DNA of 64,000 nucleotides from Roseomonas aerilata DSM 19363. GTDB lineage: Bacteria > Pseudomonadota > Alphaproteobacteria > Acetobacterales > Acetobacteraceae. Below the pieces are notes generated by a model. The model did no database searches, was not told the origin of the DNA, and worked only from the letters and a program-made list of their open reading frames with translations. The stretch lies in NCBI RefSeq assembly GCF_000711725.1, contig NZ_JONP01000014.1:62001-126000 (forward strand). The letters are read 5' to 3'. The position numbers and the translations under genes are program-made. Positions 1 to 9,340 of the stretch are shown one piece after another (the stretch's first letter is position 1; each line of letters begins with the position of its first letter).

Positions 1-590
1 CCGTCCCGTTCAGCGATGAGGCCGAACTCGACCATGAACCAGTAGAAGCGAGCCAGTGGTGCGAGCTGGCCGCGCTGCCCGGCTTGCAGTCCGAGCTGTC
101 CATAAGCCTCCAGGAATTCGGCGTAGTGCCGGTTCGTCAGGAGCGGGACGTGCCCGAGGAAGTCGTGGAAAATGTCGGGCTCGACGACGTAATCGAGCTC
201 CTCCGGTCGCCGGATCCACTCGGTGACAGGAAAACGGCGCTGTGCGAGCAGTGCGAAAAACTGGGCGTCCGGCAGAAGGCCCGGGCACGGAACCAGGCGC
301 CAGCCCGTCGCTCCCTGCAGGATCTCGGAGGCAGCGGAGAGGCTGGGCACGGCCTCGTCGCAACGAAGACGGTCGAGCCCTTCCCGCCAGGAAGAGGCGG
401 CCCGTCCGGGGAAGATACCGCGCTGGCGGGTCACGAGTGTTCGCCAGGTGGCGTGGTCCGCTGCAGAACGCTCGATGGTGCTATCGGGTAGCGTTCCATC
501 TGGTTGGGCGCGGTCGTAGTCGCCCCGCAAGCCCTGCGGCAGCGTCTCGGTGCCGATGATGCCGGTGGCCGGCTTGATCGTGCCATCCAT
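1..590 (-). CDS. phhA: Phenylalanine 4-monooxygenase (partial, 5' part)
   Basis: Hydroxylates phenylalanine to tyrosine using tetrahydropterin and non-haem iron. The frame reads from an ATG at 590 off the window edge, so 196 residues are visible and the C-terminus is missing. The iron ligands are visible: His142 and His147 in 'FHDFLGHVP' and Glu188 in 'FYWFMVEFGL', the aromatic amino acid hydroxylase signature. The gene diverges from an Lrp/AsnC regulator across 114 bp, which fits local control by aromatic amino acids (inference). The pterin-recycling partner PhhB lies far away at 27885-28175. Family assignment is secure. Confidence 0.93.
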   Translation of the reverse strand, partial: MDGTIKPATGIIGTETLPQGLRGDYDRAQPDGTLPDSTIERSAADHATWRTLVTRQRGIFPGRAASSWREGLDRLRCDEAVPSLSAASEILQGATGWRLVPCPGLLPDAQFFALLAQRRFPVTEWIRRPEELDYVVEPDIFHDFLGHVPLLTNRHYAEFLEAYGQLGLQAGQRGQLAPLARFYWFMVEFGLIAERD

Positions 591-704
591 CTCGTCGTCT
601 CCCTTCCTGCGCTGAGCCTAGCCCGCCTCACGCGACAAAAGACGGCTAAACAGGCGCCTGGCTCGGCTATGAAGAGGGAGATTCACTTCAAAGGGGCGCA
701 ATGG

Positions 705-1178
705 ATGGTGAAAATCACTCCTCAGCTCGACGCAATCGATCGGCGGATGCTGCGCGCCCTTCAACGGGACGGTCGGCTATCGGTCGTGGCGTTGGCCGAG
801 CAGGTTGGCCTTTCTCCTACGCCGTGCCAGCGCCGGCTGCGACGCCTGGAGGAGGGGGGCGTCATCGGGCGCTACGCGGCGGTGCTCGATCCGGGGCGTG
901 TCGGCCTGCCCTTGCAGGCTTTCGTGATGGTCGCGTTATCCAGCCATGCTGAGGAGGTGGTCGAGGGCTTCCAGAAGGCCCTTTCCGCCAGGCCGGAAGT
1001 GCTGGCCGCCTACGCGATGAGCGGCGAGATGGACTACCTGCTGCACATCCTGGCCGCGGATTTTGAGGCCTATGCCGACTTCGCCATGCGCGCCCTGCTG
1101 CGCATGCCCGGGGTGAAGGAGACGAAATCCTCCTTCGTGCTCGCCGCGCTCAAGCCGCCGGGCGAAGTGCCGGTCTGA
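705..1178 (+). CDS. Lrp/AsnC family transcriptional regulator
   Basis: DNA-binding regulator of 157 residues: an N-terminal winged HTH (about 8-60, with 'LAEQVGLSPTPCQRRLRRL') and a C-terminal ligand-binding RAM/AsnC domain. Start at 705 is preferred because AAAGGGG lies just upstream; an in-frame ATG at 669 lacks a ribosome site. It faces phhA with promoters in the shared gap, so it is a likely regulator of phenylalanine hydroxylation, by analogy with Lrp-type genes next to amino acid catabolic genes. The effector cannot be read from the sequence. Confidence 0.9.
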   Translation: MVKITPQLDAIDRRMLRALQRDGRLSVVALAEQVGLSPTPCQRRLRRLEEGGVIGRYAAVLDPGRVGLPLQAFVMVALSSHAEEVVEGFQKALSARPEVLAAYAMSGEMDYLLHILAADFEAYADFAMRALLRMPGVKETKSSFVLAALKPPGEVPV

Positions 1179-1264
1179 GGCGGGGGTCACGAAACCAGGG
1201 CCCCGATAACATAAATGTGTTCCCATGCTGCCGGCCGACGCGTAGCGGTCCAGGAGCAGGCAAA

Positions 1265-3235
1265 ATGCGAGATAACGGGCCTATCACAACAAAAGAGGTG
1301 CCACTTCCAGACGGCATGTTCCTTGTCTCTCAAACAGACGTCAACGGACGCATCACCTTCGTCAACAATGCCTTCGTGGAGGTCAGTGGCCTCACGCAGG
1401 AGGAGCTGATCGGCGCGCCTCACAACCTCGTTCGGCACCCGCACATGCCGCAGGCTGCATTTCCCGACCTCTGGACGACGGTGCGGTGCGGCATGCCTTG
1501 GGAAGTCCTCGTGAAGAACCGGACCAAGTCCGGCGACTTCTACTGGGTGCGGGCGAACGTCACGCTGGTGGTCCAGGACGGGGCCGTGGAAGGCTTCATC
1601 TCGATCCGCAGCCGCCCCTCCCGGGCTGAGGTTGAGACTGCGGAGGCCGCCTATGCACCCATCAGAGAGGGGCGAGGCAGCAAGATCAGGGTTTCCGGCG
1701 GCACGATCGTCAGCGCTGGCCCGGTGCGGCGCGATGCAGGCAACGCGCGGCATCGCCGCCAGCCTGGTTATCGATATGGCCGTGCTCTTCGCGGCCATCG
1801 TGGCGAACCTCCAGGCAGCAGCGTATGGGGTGGACTTCACCCTGCGGGCAGGCGGGTTGCTGTTCGTCGTGCTGCTGGTCTGCATCCACGCTGGCCTGTC
1901 CGTCGTCAGGATCAGGCGGGCCTTCCGCCAGATCGACGCACAGTTCGCCGCACTGGCGCGAGGCGACCTTCGCAATGCCATCGAGGACGCTTCCGTCCCT
2001 GAGCTTCGCGCCGTGGGCGGCTTCATGCGCGGCCTGCGCGCGAGACTCACCTATGTCGAGGAAGTCCGCATCCAGCGTGAGCGCGAGGCGCTGCAAACGC
2101 GCGTCGGCGCGCTGCGCGAGATGGCCGACAAGGTCGAGGGCGCGGCGCACGAGACCGCTGAGGAGGTGATGACGACCACACTCGGGATGACCAGCGACGC
2201 CACGACCATGGCCGATGCAGTGGAGGCCGTTGGACTGCACGCCGGGACCACTGCCCGTGCGGCCGGGAACGCGCTGGCCAGCGCCCAGACCATGGCCGCC
2301 GCCTCTGAGGAACTGGCCGTCTCGATCAACGGGATCACGCTTCGGGTCAACGAGGCGAACGAGACCACGCGCTCCGCGGTCGAGGAAAGCGACGTTGCGT
2401 AGCGGGCGATCAGCCATCTGCGCACCGAGGTTGAGCAGGTCAGCCACATCACCTCTCTGATCGCGGACATCGCGAGCCAAAGCCATCTGCTCGCACTGAA
2501 CGCCACGATCGAGGCCGCACGGGCGGGCGAGTCCGGCCGTAGCTTCGCGGTGGTCGCCGGCGAGGTGAAGAAGCTCGCCGGCCAGACCGAGAAGGCGACG
2601 GAGGAGATCTGCAAGCAGATCGCGCAGATTCAGCAGGCGACGACCGACACGGTGGGGGCTGTGGCGCGGATCGGCGGCAAGGCCGGGCAGATCGACGAGG
2701 TGTCCGCCGCAATCGCTTCCGCGATGGAGCAGCAGAGCGAGGCCACGCAGGAGATCAGCCGCTCCGTCTCCGACGCAGCCGCTGCCGCGCAGGCAGTGAC
2801 GGAGGCGATGGGGGGTGTGCTGCAGATCGCCGGCGAGGCGAGCGAGAAGGCGGGGCGTCTGCGTGTCGGCTCGGACGAGCTTGCGCAGCAGGCGGGCCGT
2901 TCCCGACAGAGGCTGGTGCAGGCCGTCCGCACATCGGTGGCCGAAGCCGAGCGGCGCACGCGCCAGCGCCACTCCGTGGACGAAGCGTGCGAGGTGTTGA
3001 GTGGCACGGGGCTTCAGGAGGCTCGTCTGGTCGATATCTCCGAGGAGGGGGCGCGAGTGACCGGCTGCTCGGATCTTGCGCCGGTACGCGCGTGGAACTG
3101 CGCCTGGCGCGTCACGGCATCGCGGCCCAGGGCAGGGTGGTCTTTGATGGCGGCAAGCAGGGTACGGGTCTTGCCTTCGACTCGCCGCTCGTGCTGCCGG
3201 TGACGCTCGTCGACGGAACTCGCCAGGCGGCCTGA
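1265..3235 (+). pseudogene. Broken PAS-MCP-PilZ chemoreceptor
   Basis: Remnant of an Aer-like receptor. An ATG at 1265 with AGGAGC upstream opens a PAS domain ('VNGRITFVNNAF', 'LVRHPHMP') running to about 1700. The frame then shifts at about 1705-1740 into a segment with two membrane helices and a HAMP-like stretch. An in-frame TAG sits at 2400-2402. The same frame continues past the stop through an intact MCP hairpin ('[15 protein letters not shown]', '[12 protein letters not shown]'). A second frameshift near 3081-3084 moves to the PilZ tail ('[11 protein letters not shown]', then '[12 protein letters not shown]'), ending at 3235. Three separate lesions argue for decay, although assembly error cannot be excluded. 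Confidence 0.85.
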
Positions 3236-3292
3236 GGTGGACCCGGACCTGGGCCCGGCCTAGCCTTCCCGGCAACGGATAAGGAGGAAGCT

Positions 3293-4171
3293 TTGGCCAG
3301 GATCGGCTTCGTAGGGCTGGGCAATATGGGCGCGCCGATGGCACGTAGCCTCGCCCGCGCCGGCCATCAGGTCTCCGTCTACGACCTCTCGGCAGAGGCA
3401 ATGGCGCGCGCTGAGGGGACCGCGCACGCAGCATCGGGCACGGAGGCGGCGCGGGACGCGGAGTTCGTTGTCACTATGCTGCCGGCCGGCAGGCATGTGC
3501 GCGATGCCTGGCTGGGGGAGGGAGGTCTGGCTGCCGCCGCGCCGGAAGGGGCGGTGCTGATCGATTGCTCCACCATTGATGTCGCCACCGCCCGGGAGGT
3601 AGCGGCCGGGGCGAACCAGCCCTTCCTGGACGCGCCGGTGTCGGGCGGTGTCATGGGGGCGGAGGCGGCGACCCTCACCTTCATGGTTGGTGGACCCGCG
3701 GCGGGGTTTGCCCGTGCAGAGCCGCTGTTCCGTGCCATGGGGCGTACGGTGGTCCACTGCGGCGAAGCGGGAGCCGGGCAGGCGGCGAAAGCCTGCAACA
3801 ACATGCTGCTTGCCATCAGCATGATCGGAACTTGCGAGGCCTTCATCCTCGCGGAGAAACTCGGCCTCTCGCATGAGGCATTGTTCGAGGTCGCCTCCAA
3901 GTCCTCCGGCCAGTGCTGGTCGCTGACCACCTACTGCCCTGTGCCGGGCCCGGTTCCGGCAAGCCCCGCGAACCGGGACTATCGCCCGGGTTTCGCCGCG
4001 GCGCTGATGTTGAAGGATCTCGGCCTCGCGCAGCAGGCGGCTGAGGAAACCGGGGTGGAGACGCCGATGGGTGCCCAGGCGCTGGAGTTATACCGGCGCT
4101 TCGTGGGAAAGGGAGGCGCTGAGACGGACTTCTCCGGGATTATCGGGATGCTGCGGGCCGGGGCGAGCTGA
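3293..4171 (+). CDS. mmsB: 3-hydroxyisobutyrate dehydrogenase family protein
   Basis: NAD(P)-dependent beta-hydroxyacid dehydrogenase of 292 residues, most likely oxidising 3-hydroxyisobutyrate to methylmalonate semialdehyde in valine breakdown. The Rossmann motif 'GFVGLGNMGAPMA' is at the N-terminus, the substrate loop 'DAPVSGGVMGAE' in the middle, and the catalytic lysine in 'GQAAKACNNM'. Translation starts at TTG with a strong AAGGAGG six bases upstream. Related tartronate semialdehyde reductases share this fold, so the exact substrate is less certain than the family. No other valine-degradation gene is adjacent. Confidence 0.88.
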   Translation: MARIGFVGLGNMGAPMARSLARAGHQVSVYDLSAEAMARAEGTAHAASGTEAARDAEFVVTMLPAGRHVRDAWLGEGGLAAAAPEGAVLIDCSTIDVATAREVAAGANQPFLDAPVSGGVMGAEAATLTFMVGGPAAGFARAEPLFRAMGRTVVHCGEAGAGQAAKACNNMLLAISMIGTCEAFILAEKLGLSHEALFEVASKSSGQCWSLTTYCPVPGPVPASPANRDYRPGFAAALMLKDLGLAQQAAEETGVETPMGAQALELYRRFVGKGGAETDFSGIIGMLRAGAS

Positions 4172-4282
4172 TTCGCGCGGGGCCGCAACCCGCGGACCCC
4201 GCGTGCCTTCTGATGGCGGCGAAGCCGATGGGGAGAAGCCGGGCGGGAATCGCCGGGCGTCGGGTGTCGCGGCAGAGGCTTC

Positions 4283-6127
4283 ATGACACTTGACCAAGGA
4301 CTGGCCTTCGCGCTGATGGCGGCGACCATCGGCTTCTTTCTTTGGGGGCGGTTTGCTTACGACGCCGTGGCGCTGGGTGCGCTGCTCGCCGGCGTCCTCA
4401 TCGGCGTCGTTCCCGCGAACAAAGCTTTCGAAGGGTTTTCCGACGACGTGGTGCTGATCGTCGCCGCGGCGCTCGTGATCAGCTCAGCCGTCGCAAAGTC
4501 GGGGGCCGTGGAGACGATCATGCGCCCGGTGACGCCGAGGCTGCGCACGGCTTCCATGCAGGTGCCGGTGCTCGTCGCGGTAACCATGCTGCTCTCGATG
4601 ATCACCAAGAATGTCGGCGCGCTGGCGATCATGATGCCGGTCGCGCTCCAACTCGCGCGGCGCACGGGCACGCCGGTGGCGGCGATGCTGATGCCGATGG
4701 CAGCGGCGGCCATGGTCGGCGGCGTGGTCACGCTGGTGGGCACGGCGCCCAACATCATCATGTCCCGCGTTCGGCAGGAGCTGACCGGCACCGCCTTCGG
4801 CATGTTCGATTACACGCCCGTTGGGCTCGGAGTCTGCGCGGTGGCGCTGCTCTTCCTTTCCGTCGGCTGGCGGCTGTTGCCGGGAGGGCGGCGCGGCACG
4901 GCCTCGATGGGGGCGGCCTTCAACATCGGCAGCTACACGCTAGAGGCGCGCGTGCCGGAGGGTGGCGAGGCCGTGGGCATGACGGTGGCGGGGCTGGAGG
5001 CTCTGGCGGAGGGAGAGGTGCGCGTCTCCGGCATCCTGGCACCGGAGATGGCTCAGGAGGGGAAGGCCCCGGCCCGCCCTCACGGAGCGGTGGCCAATTC
5101 GTTTCCCGCCGATCCGCCCCAGCAGGACAGGCGCCTGACCGCGGGCGAGACGGTTCTATTGCGGGGCGAGCCCGAGGAACTGGAGCAATTGGTCGCCCGC
5201 GCCGGGCTGACCCTGGCCGAGGACAAGTCGCCGCCAGACGATCCGGAGACTGAGGAGGACGACCAGCGCGTGATGGAGGGGGTGATCACCGGCGACAGTC
5301 CGCTGGTCGGCCGCACCCCGGCCGCGGTGACGCTCCGCACCCGGCACGGCATGTCCCTGCTGGCGGTCAGCCGTCGCGGCGAGCAGCAGATCCGGAGCAG
5401 CCTGTCCCACCTGCGGCTGCGGGCAGGGGACGTGGTGCTGCTGCGAGGCCTCGCCGCCGCCATGCCGGACCGCCTGGGGGAGTTGCGCGTGCTGCCGCTG
5501 GCCGAGCGCGAGATGGCGCTAGGTAAGGGGCGGCGTTCCTGGATCCCGCTCGGGGTCCTGGCCGTGGCGATGGCGCTGGTGGCGATCGGGGCAGTGCCGA
5601 TCGCGGTCGCCTTTTTCGGGGCCGTGGTCGCCCTGCTCGTCCTGCGTGTGATGACGACGCGGGAGGCCTATGAGGCGGTGGATTGGCCAGTGGTTGTCCT
5701 GCTGGCGGCGCTCATCCCGGTAAGCGGTGCCATCCAGCACACTGGCGGAACGGACCTGCTGGCTGGCTGGCTGACCGGTGTGGTGCAGGGCCTGCCTGGA
5801 ATGGCGGCGCTCGCCGTGACCATGGTCCTGGCCATGGCGGTCACGCCCTTCCTGAACAACGCAGCGACCGTGCTGGTAATGGGACCGATCGCGGCGACCC
5901 TGGCGGGCAAGCTGGGGCTGAACCCCGATCCTTTCCTGATGGCGGTAGCACTGGGGGCCGCGAGCGACTTCCTCACGCCGATTGGGCACCAGTGCAACAC
6001 GCTGGTGATGGGGCCGGGCGGGTACCGCTTCGGTGACTACGCGCGGCTGGGATTGCCGCTCTCGATCCTGATGCTGGGGGCTGGCGTGCCGTTGATCGCG
6101 TATTTCTGGCCGCTGGCGCCTCACTGA
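4283..6127 (+). CDS. SLC13/DASS family permease with central RCK_C-like domains
   Basis: Inner-membrane anion:cation symporter of 614 residues. Two hydrophobic halves flank a hydrophilic middle of roughly 200 residues that resembles paired TrkA-C (RCK_C) domains. Family signatures are 'VGTAPNIIM' in the first half and 'TPFLNNAATVLVMGP' and 'TPIGHQCNTLVMGP' in the second. Members move dicarboxylates, sulfate or similar anions; the substrate cannot be deduced here. It stands alone after mmsB with a 111-bp gap and converges on lpxXL. Confidence 0.88.
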   Translation: MTLDQGLAFALMAATIGFFLWGRFAYDAVALGALLAGVLIGVVPANKAFEGFSDDVVLIVAAALVISSAVAKSGAVETIMRPVTPRLRTASMQVPVLVAVTMLLSMITKNVGALAIMMPVALQLARRTGTPVAAMLMPMAAAAMVGGVVTLVGTAPNIIMSRVRQELTGTAFGMFDYTPVGLGVCAVALLFLSVGWRLLPGGRRGTASMGAAFNIGSYTLEARVPEGGEAVGMTVAGLEALAEGEVRVSGILAPEMAQEGKAPARPHGAVANSFPADPPQQDRRLTAGETVLLRGEPEELEQLVARAGLTLAEDKSPPDDPETEEDDQRVMEGVITGDSPLVGRTPAAVTLRTRHGMSLLAVSRRGEQQIRSSLSHLRLRAGDVVLLRGLAAAMPDRLGELRVLPLAEREMALGKGRRSWIPLGVLAVAMALVAIGAVPIAVAFFGAVVALLVLRVMTTREAYEAVDWPVVVLLAALIPVSGAIQHTGGTDLLAGWLTGVVQGLPGMAALAVTMVLAMAVTPFLNNAATVLVMGPIAATLAGKLGLNPDPFLMAVALGAASDFLTPIGHQCNTLVMGPGGYRFGDYARLGLPLSILMLGAGVPLIAYFWPLAPH

Positions 6128-6146
6128 AGGAAGCAGGAAAAGCCCC

Positions 6147-7043
6147 TCAGCGCCAGCGGCGGTGCATCCAGAGCCACTGCCCCGGGTGCTCCCGCACCCA
6201 GCTAGCGATGACATCGTTGATCACCTGCGTGGCCGCCGGCACGTCGATCAGCCCCTCGGCATCCCGCGGCATGGGAATGGGATCGGTCAGCTCAAGGCGG
6301 AAGCGGCTGCCCTCCAGGCGGATCGCGCGGGCGCCGCGCACGGGGCAGTCGAAGCGCCGGGCAAGGTTGGCCAGCAGCGGGTTCGCCTGAGCGGGGCGGC
6401 CGAGAAAATCGATGCGTGGGCCGCGGCCGAAGCGCTGGTCCACCACCATGCCGACCACGGCGCGGCGCTGGAGGGCCTTGGCCAGCTTCGTGGGCGCCAT
6501 CAGTCCGGCTGGAATCAGCTCCCCCATGGCGTTCTGCCGCAGCGCGAGGATTGCCTCCGCGATCGGGCGGCTGTTCGGCGTGCGGTAGAGCACGGCGGCG
6601 TCGAGCCCATGGCGGGCGGCCGCGACGGCCGGCAATTCCCAGTTCGCGAGATGGGCGGCGAAGATGAGGACGGGGCCGCCGCTCTCCCGCAACTCGGCGA
6701 AGCGAGCATAGGTCGCGTCGTCCACCTGGATGCGGCCGGCGGGGTCGCGCGCCTCGGTCAGGTCCCAGATGCGGTCGATATGGACGTACTCGCAGGCGAC
6801 ACGGCCGAGATTGTCCCAGGCCTCGTCGGCGATCCGCCGGTGCCAGGCCGCGTCCTTCTCCGGAAAGGCCGCCCGGATGTTGTCCATCGCGATGCGGTGG
6901 GCCGAGGTGAAGGGGCCTAGGCGGCGGGCCACGGCCGCGCCGACGCGGGGCGCGAGGTCGGGGCCGAGCGCGCGGGGCACGGCGAAGCCGAGCTTGGTCA
7001 GGGCCGCCAGGGCGGCGTCGGCCGGGCCTCCGCCGCGGGCCAT
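6147..7043 (-). CDS. lpxXL: LpxXL-type lipid A late acyltransferase
   Basis: Membrane-associated LpxL/HtrB-family acyltransferase of 298 residues. The HX4E catalytic motif is 'HLANWE' (His131, Glu136), with 'VVDQRFGRGP' further on. The start is the ATG at 7043, two bases beyond the stop of the upstream adh gene. In rhizobia LpxXL moves a very long acyl chain from AcpXL to lipid A. Here it is the last gene of an operon whose first gene is acpXL, which supports that specialised role over a generic LpxL. The assignment to LpxXL rests on context. Confidence 0.85.
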   Translation of the reverse strand: MARGGGPADAALAALTKLGFAVPRALGPDLAPRVGAAVARRLGPFTSAHRIAMDNIRAAFPEKDAAWHRRIADEAWDNLGRVACEYVHIDRIWDLTEARDPAGRIQVDDATYARFAELRESGGPVLIFAAHLANWELPAVAAARHGLDAAVLYRTPNSRPIAEAILALRQNAMGELIPAGLMAPTKLAKALQRRAVVGMVVDQRFGRGPRIDFLGRPAQANPLLANLARRFDCPVRGARAIRLEGSRFRLELTDPIPMPRDAEGLIDVPAATQVINDVIASWVREHPGQWLWMHRRWR

Positions 7044-7045
7044 GG

Positions 7046-8068
7046 CTAGATCGTCACCACGATCTTGCCGAAGACGCGGCGGCTCTCCAGCCGGTCGAGG
7101 CCTTCGGCGAAGTTCTCGAGCGGAATGACGCAGTCGAGCACGGGGGACATGCCGCCGGCCATCTTCGCCAGCCCGTCCGCGACGTTGCGCATGGAGGCGC
7201 CGAAGGAGCCGAATATGCGGAGCTGGCGCTGGAAGATCATCATCAGGTTCGTCTCGGCTGAGACGCCCGAGGTGCTGCCGCAGGTGACGAGCCGCCCGCC
7301 CATCTTCAACGCGAGGAGGGAGCCTGCCCAGGTGGTGGCGCCGACATGCTCGAAGACCACGTCCACGCCGGCCTTGTTGGTCAGGCGGCGGGCGACGGAG
7401 GCGAAGTTCTTCTCGCTGTAGTTCACGACGTGGTCGGCGCCGAGCTCTTTCGCCTTGGCGCATTTCTCGTCGTCGCCGGCCGTCGCGATGACGGTACAGC
7501 CGAGCGCCTTCGCCTCCTTGATGGCGACGGTGCCGATGCCTGAGCCCGCGGCCTGGATGAGGATCGTCTCGCCAGGCTGCAGCTTCGCGTTGTCGAAGAG
7601 CATGTGCTCGACGGTGGAGAAGGTGACGGCCGCGCAGGCGGCGTCGTTGCTGGAAACGGCCTCGGGCACGCGCACCATCAGCCGCGCCTTCTGGTTCACG
7701 TATTCCCGCGCGAAGCCGTCGAGGTGGAAGCCCATGACGCCCGCGACGTTCTCGCAGAGGTTGTCGCGCCCCTCGACGCAGGCGCGGCAATGGCCGCAGG
7801 TCTGCGCGCCGTAAGGCGCGACGCGGTCACCTACCTTCCAGCCCTCCACGCCCTCGCCGAGCGCCACGATCTCACCGACCGCCTCGACGCCGACGCAGAT
7901 GGGAAGCTGGCGCTGGGCGAAGGCCATCCCGCGCCAGCCCCAGACGTCGATGTGGTTCAACGCGATGCCGTGCATGCGAAGCCGCGCCTCTCCGGGGCCG
8001 GGCGGCGGGGGCTCGGGGATGTCTTCGAGGCGAAGGTCGCGGTCGCCGTGCAGACGAAGGGCGCGCAT
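7046..8068 (-). CDS. Zinc-binding alcohol dehydrogenase of the acpXL cluster
   Basis: MDR-family NAD(P)-dependent oxidoreductase of 340 residues. It has the structural-zinc cysteine cluster 'CGHCRACVEGRDNLC' and a nucleotide-binding loop 'QAAGSGIGTVAIKEAK'. Its position between fabF1 and lpxXL is the same as the dehydrogenase in the rhizobial very-long-chain fatty acid cluster. A part in acyl-chain reduction or oxidation is plausible but unproven even in model species. Its start overlaps or abuts the fabF1 stop, showing translational coupling. Confidence 0.85.
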   Translation of the reverse strand: MRALRLHGDRDLRLEDIPEPPPPGPGEARLRMHGIALNHIDVWGWRGMAFAQRQLPICVGVEAVGEIVALGEGVEGWKVGDRVAPYGAQTCGHCRACVEGRDNLCENVAGVMGFHLDGFAREYVNQKARLMVRVPEAVSSNDAACAAVTFSTVEHMLFDNAKLQPGETILIQAAGSGIGTVAIKEAKALGCTVIATAGDDEKCAKAKELGADHVVNYSEKNFASVARRLTNKAGVDVVFEHVGATTWAGSLLALKMGGRLVTCGSTSGVSAETNLMMIFQRQLRIFGSFGASMRNVADGLAKMAGGMSPVLDCVIPLENFAEGLDRLESRRVFGKIVVTI

Positions 8069-9324
8069 CAGGTGGGTTCCGCGGAGAGCACGAGGCAGAC
8101 ATTCTGCCCACCGAAGCCAAAGGAGTTGGAGAGCACGTGGCGCACCGTCGCATCGCGCGCGACGTTCGGTACCACGTCGAGCGTGACGCTTGGGTCCGGC
8201 TCGTCGTGGTTGATGGTGGGCGGCAGGCGCTGGTCGCGGATGGCGAGGAGTGAGAAGGCGGCTTCCAGGGCGCCTGCGGCCGAGAGCGTGTGCCCGATCA
8301 TGCTCTTGTTGGAGGAGATCGGCGGCGCGTTCTCCCCGAACACCGCGCGCATGCCGAAATTCTCCATCTTGTCGTTCTCGGGCGTGCCGGTGCCGTGCCC
8401 GTTGACGTAGGAGATCTCCCCGGGCTCCAGCCCGGCATCGGCCAGCGCGTTCTTCATCGCGCCGACGATGGCGCGGCCATCGGGGTTGGAGCGGGTGCGG
8501 TGGAAGTTGTCCGCGCGCTCCCCCGCGCCGGAGACGAGGCCGATGATCCGCGCGCCGCGTGCCTTGGCCGTGTCGTAGTTCTCCAGCACCAGGGCTGCGG
8601 CGCCCTCGGCCATGACGAAGCCGTCGCGCGACTTCTCAAAGGGGCGGGAGGCCTTCTCCGGCGCGTCGTTGCGGGTGGAAAGCGCCGAGAGAAGCGAGAA
8701 GCGGATCAGCGCCTCCGCATGCACCGACCCGTCCGCGCCGAGGGCGATGCAGGCATCCGCCTCGCCCCGCTGGATGGCCTCGACGCCGAGCTGGATGGCC
8801 GAGGCCCCGGTGGCGCAGGCGGTAGTGAGAGAGATGGGCGCGCCACGCGTGCCGAAGCGGGCGGCCAGGCGCTCCCCGACGCCGCCGTAGAGGTAGGTCT
8901 CGTAGATGTCGTGCCGGCCGGCGGCGGTCGCGGTCATGGCGGCGTAGGAGGGATCGTGCCCCTTGCGGGCGAGGTCGAACCGGGCGGGCCACTCGACCTC
9001 GACAGGCGGCATGCCGACGAAGAGCGGGCCGGGGAAGCCCCCCTTGCCGCCGATCCCCGCCTCGGAAATCGCCTCCTCGATCACAAAGGCGGCCATGTGC
9101 TCGACGCGCACCGGGCTGGTGAAGGGCTCGCCGTGCTCCTCCGGCAGGTCCACGCAGCCGGCGATGGTGGTGCGCAGGTGATCGGTCGGGAAGCGGGTGA
9201 TGCGGCGGATGCCGGATTGGCCCGCCAGCAGGCGCGACCAGCTCTCGGCGACACCAAAGCCGAGGGAGGTGACGGCGCCGATGCCGGTGACGGCGACGAG
9301 CGGACGGCCGAGATGGTCGCGCAT
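8068..9324 (-). CDS. fabF1XL: Beta-ketoacyl-ACP synthase (FabF1XL-type, active-site triad intact)
   Basis: Condensing enzyme of 418 residues that extends acyl chains on the carrier protein. The thiolase-fold triad is complete: Cys170 in 'LTTACATGASA', His310 in 'NGHGTGTPEND' and His345 in 'NKSMIGHTLSAAG', with Lys340 before it. The ATG at 9324 is chosen because GGGGGAG precedes it and it clears the stop of the upstream gene by 16 bases. Third ketosynthase-related step of the acpXL operon; it probably pairs with the degenerate synthase encoded just upstream. Confidence 0.9.
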   Translation of the reverse strand: MRDHLGRPLVAVTGIGAVTSLGFGVAESWSRLLAGQSGIRRITRFPTDHLRTTIAGCVDLPEEHGEPFTSPVRVEHMAAFVIEEAISEAGIGGKGGFPGPLFVGMPPVEVEWPARFDLARKGHDPSYAAMTATAAGRHDIYETYLYGGVGERLAARFGTRGAPISLTTACATGASAIQLGVEAIQRGEADACIALGADGSVHAEALIRFSLLSALSTRNDAPEKASRPFEKSRDGFVMAEGAAALVLENYDTAKARGARIIGLVSGAGERADNFHRTRSNPDGRAIVGAMKNALADAGLEPGEISYVNGHGTGTPENDKMENFGMRAVFGENAPPISSNKSMIGHTLSAAGALEAAFSLLAIRDQRLPPTINHDEPDPSVTLDVVPNVARDATVRHVLSNSFGFGGQNVCLVLSAEPT

Positions 9325-9340
9325 GGTCAGAACTCCCCCT

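Noticed and set aside
1700-3090. Programmed frameshifting in the chemoreceptor
   Set aside because: Three lesions including a stop codon, with no slippery heptamer seen; decay or error is simpler.
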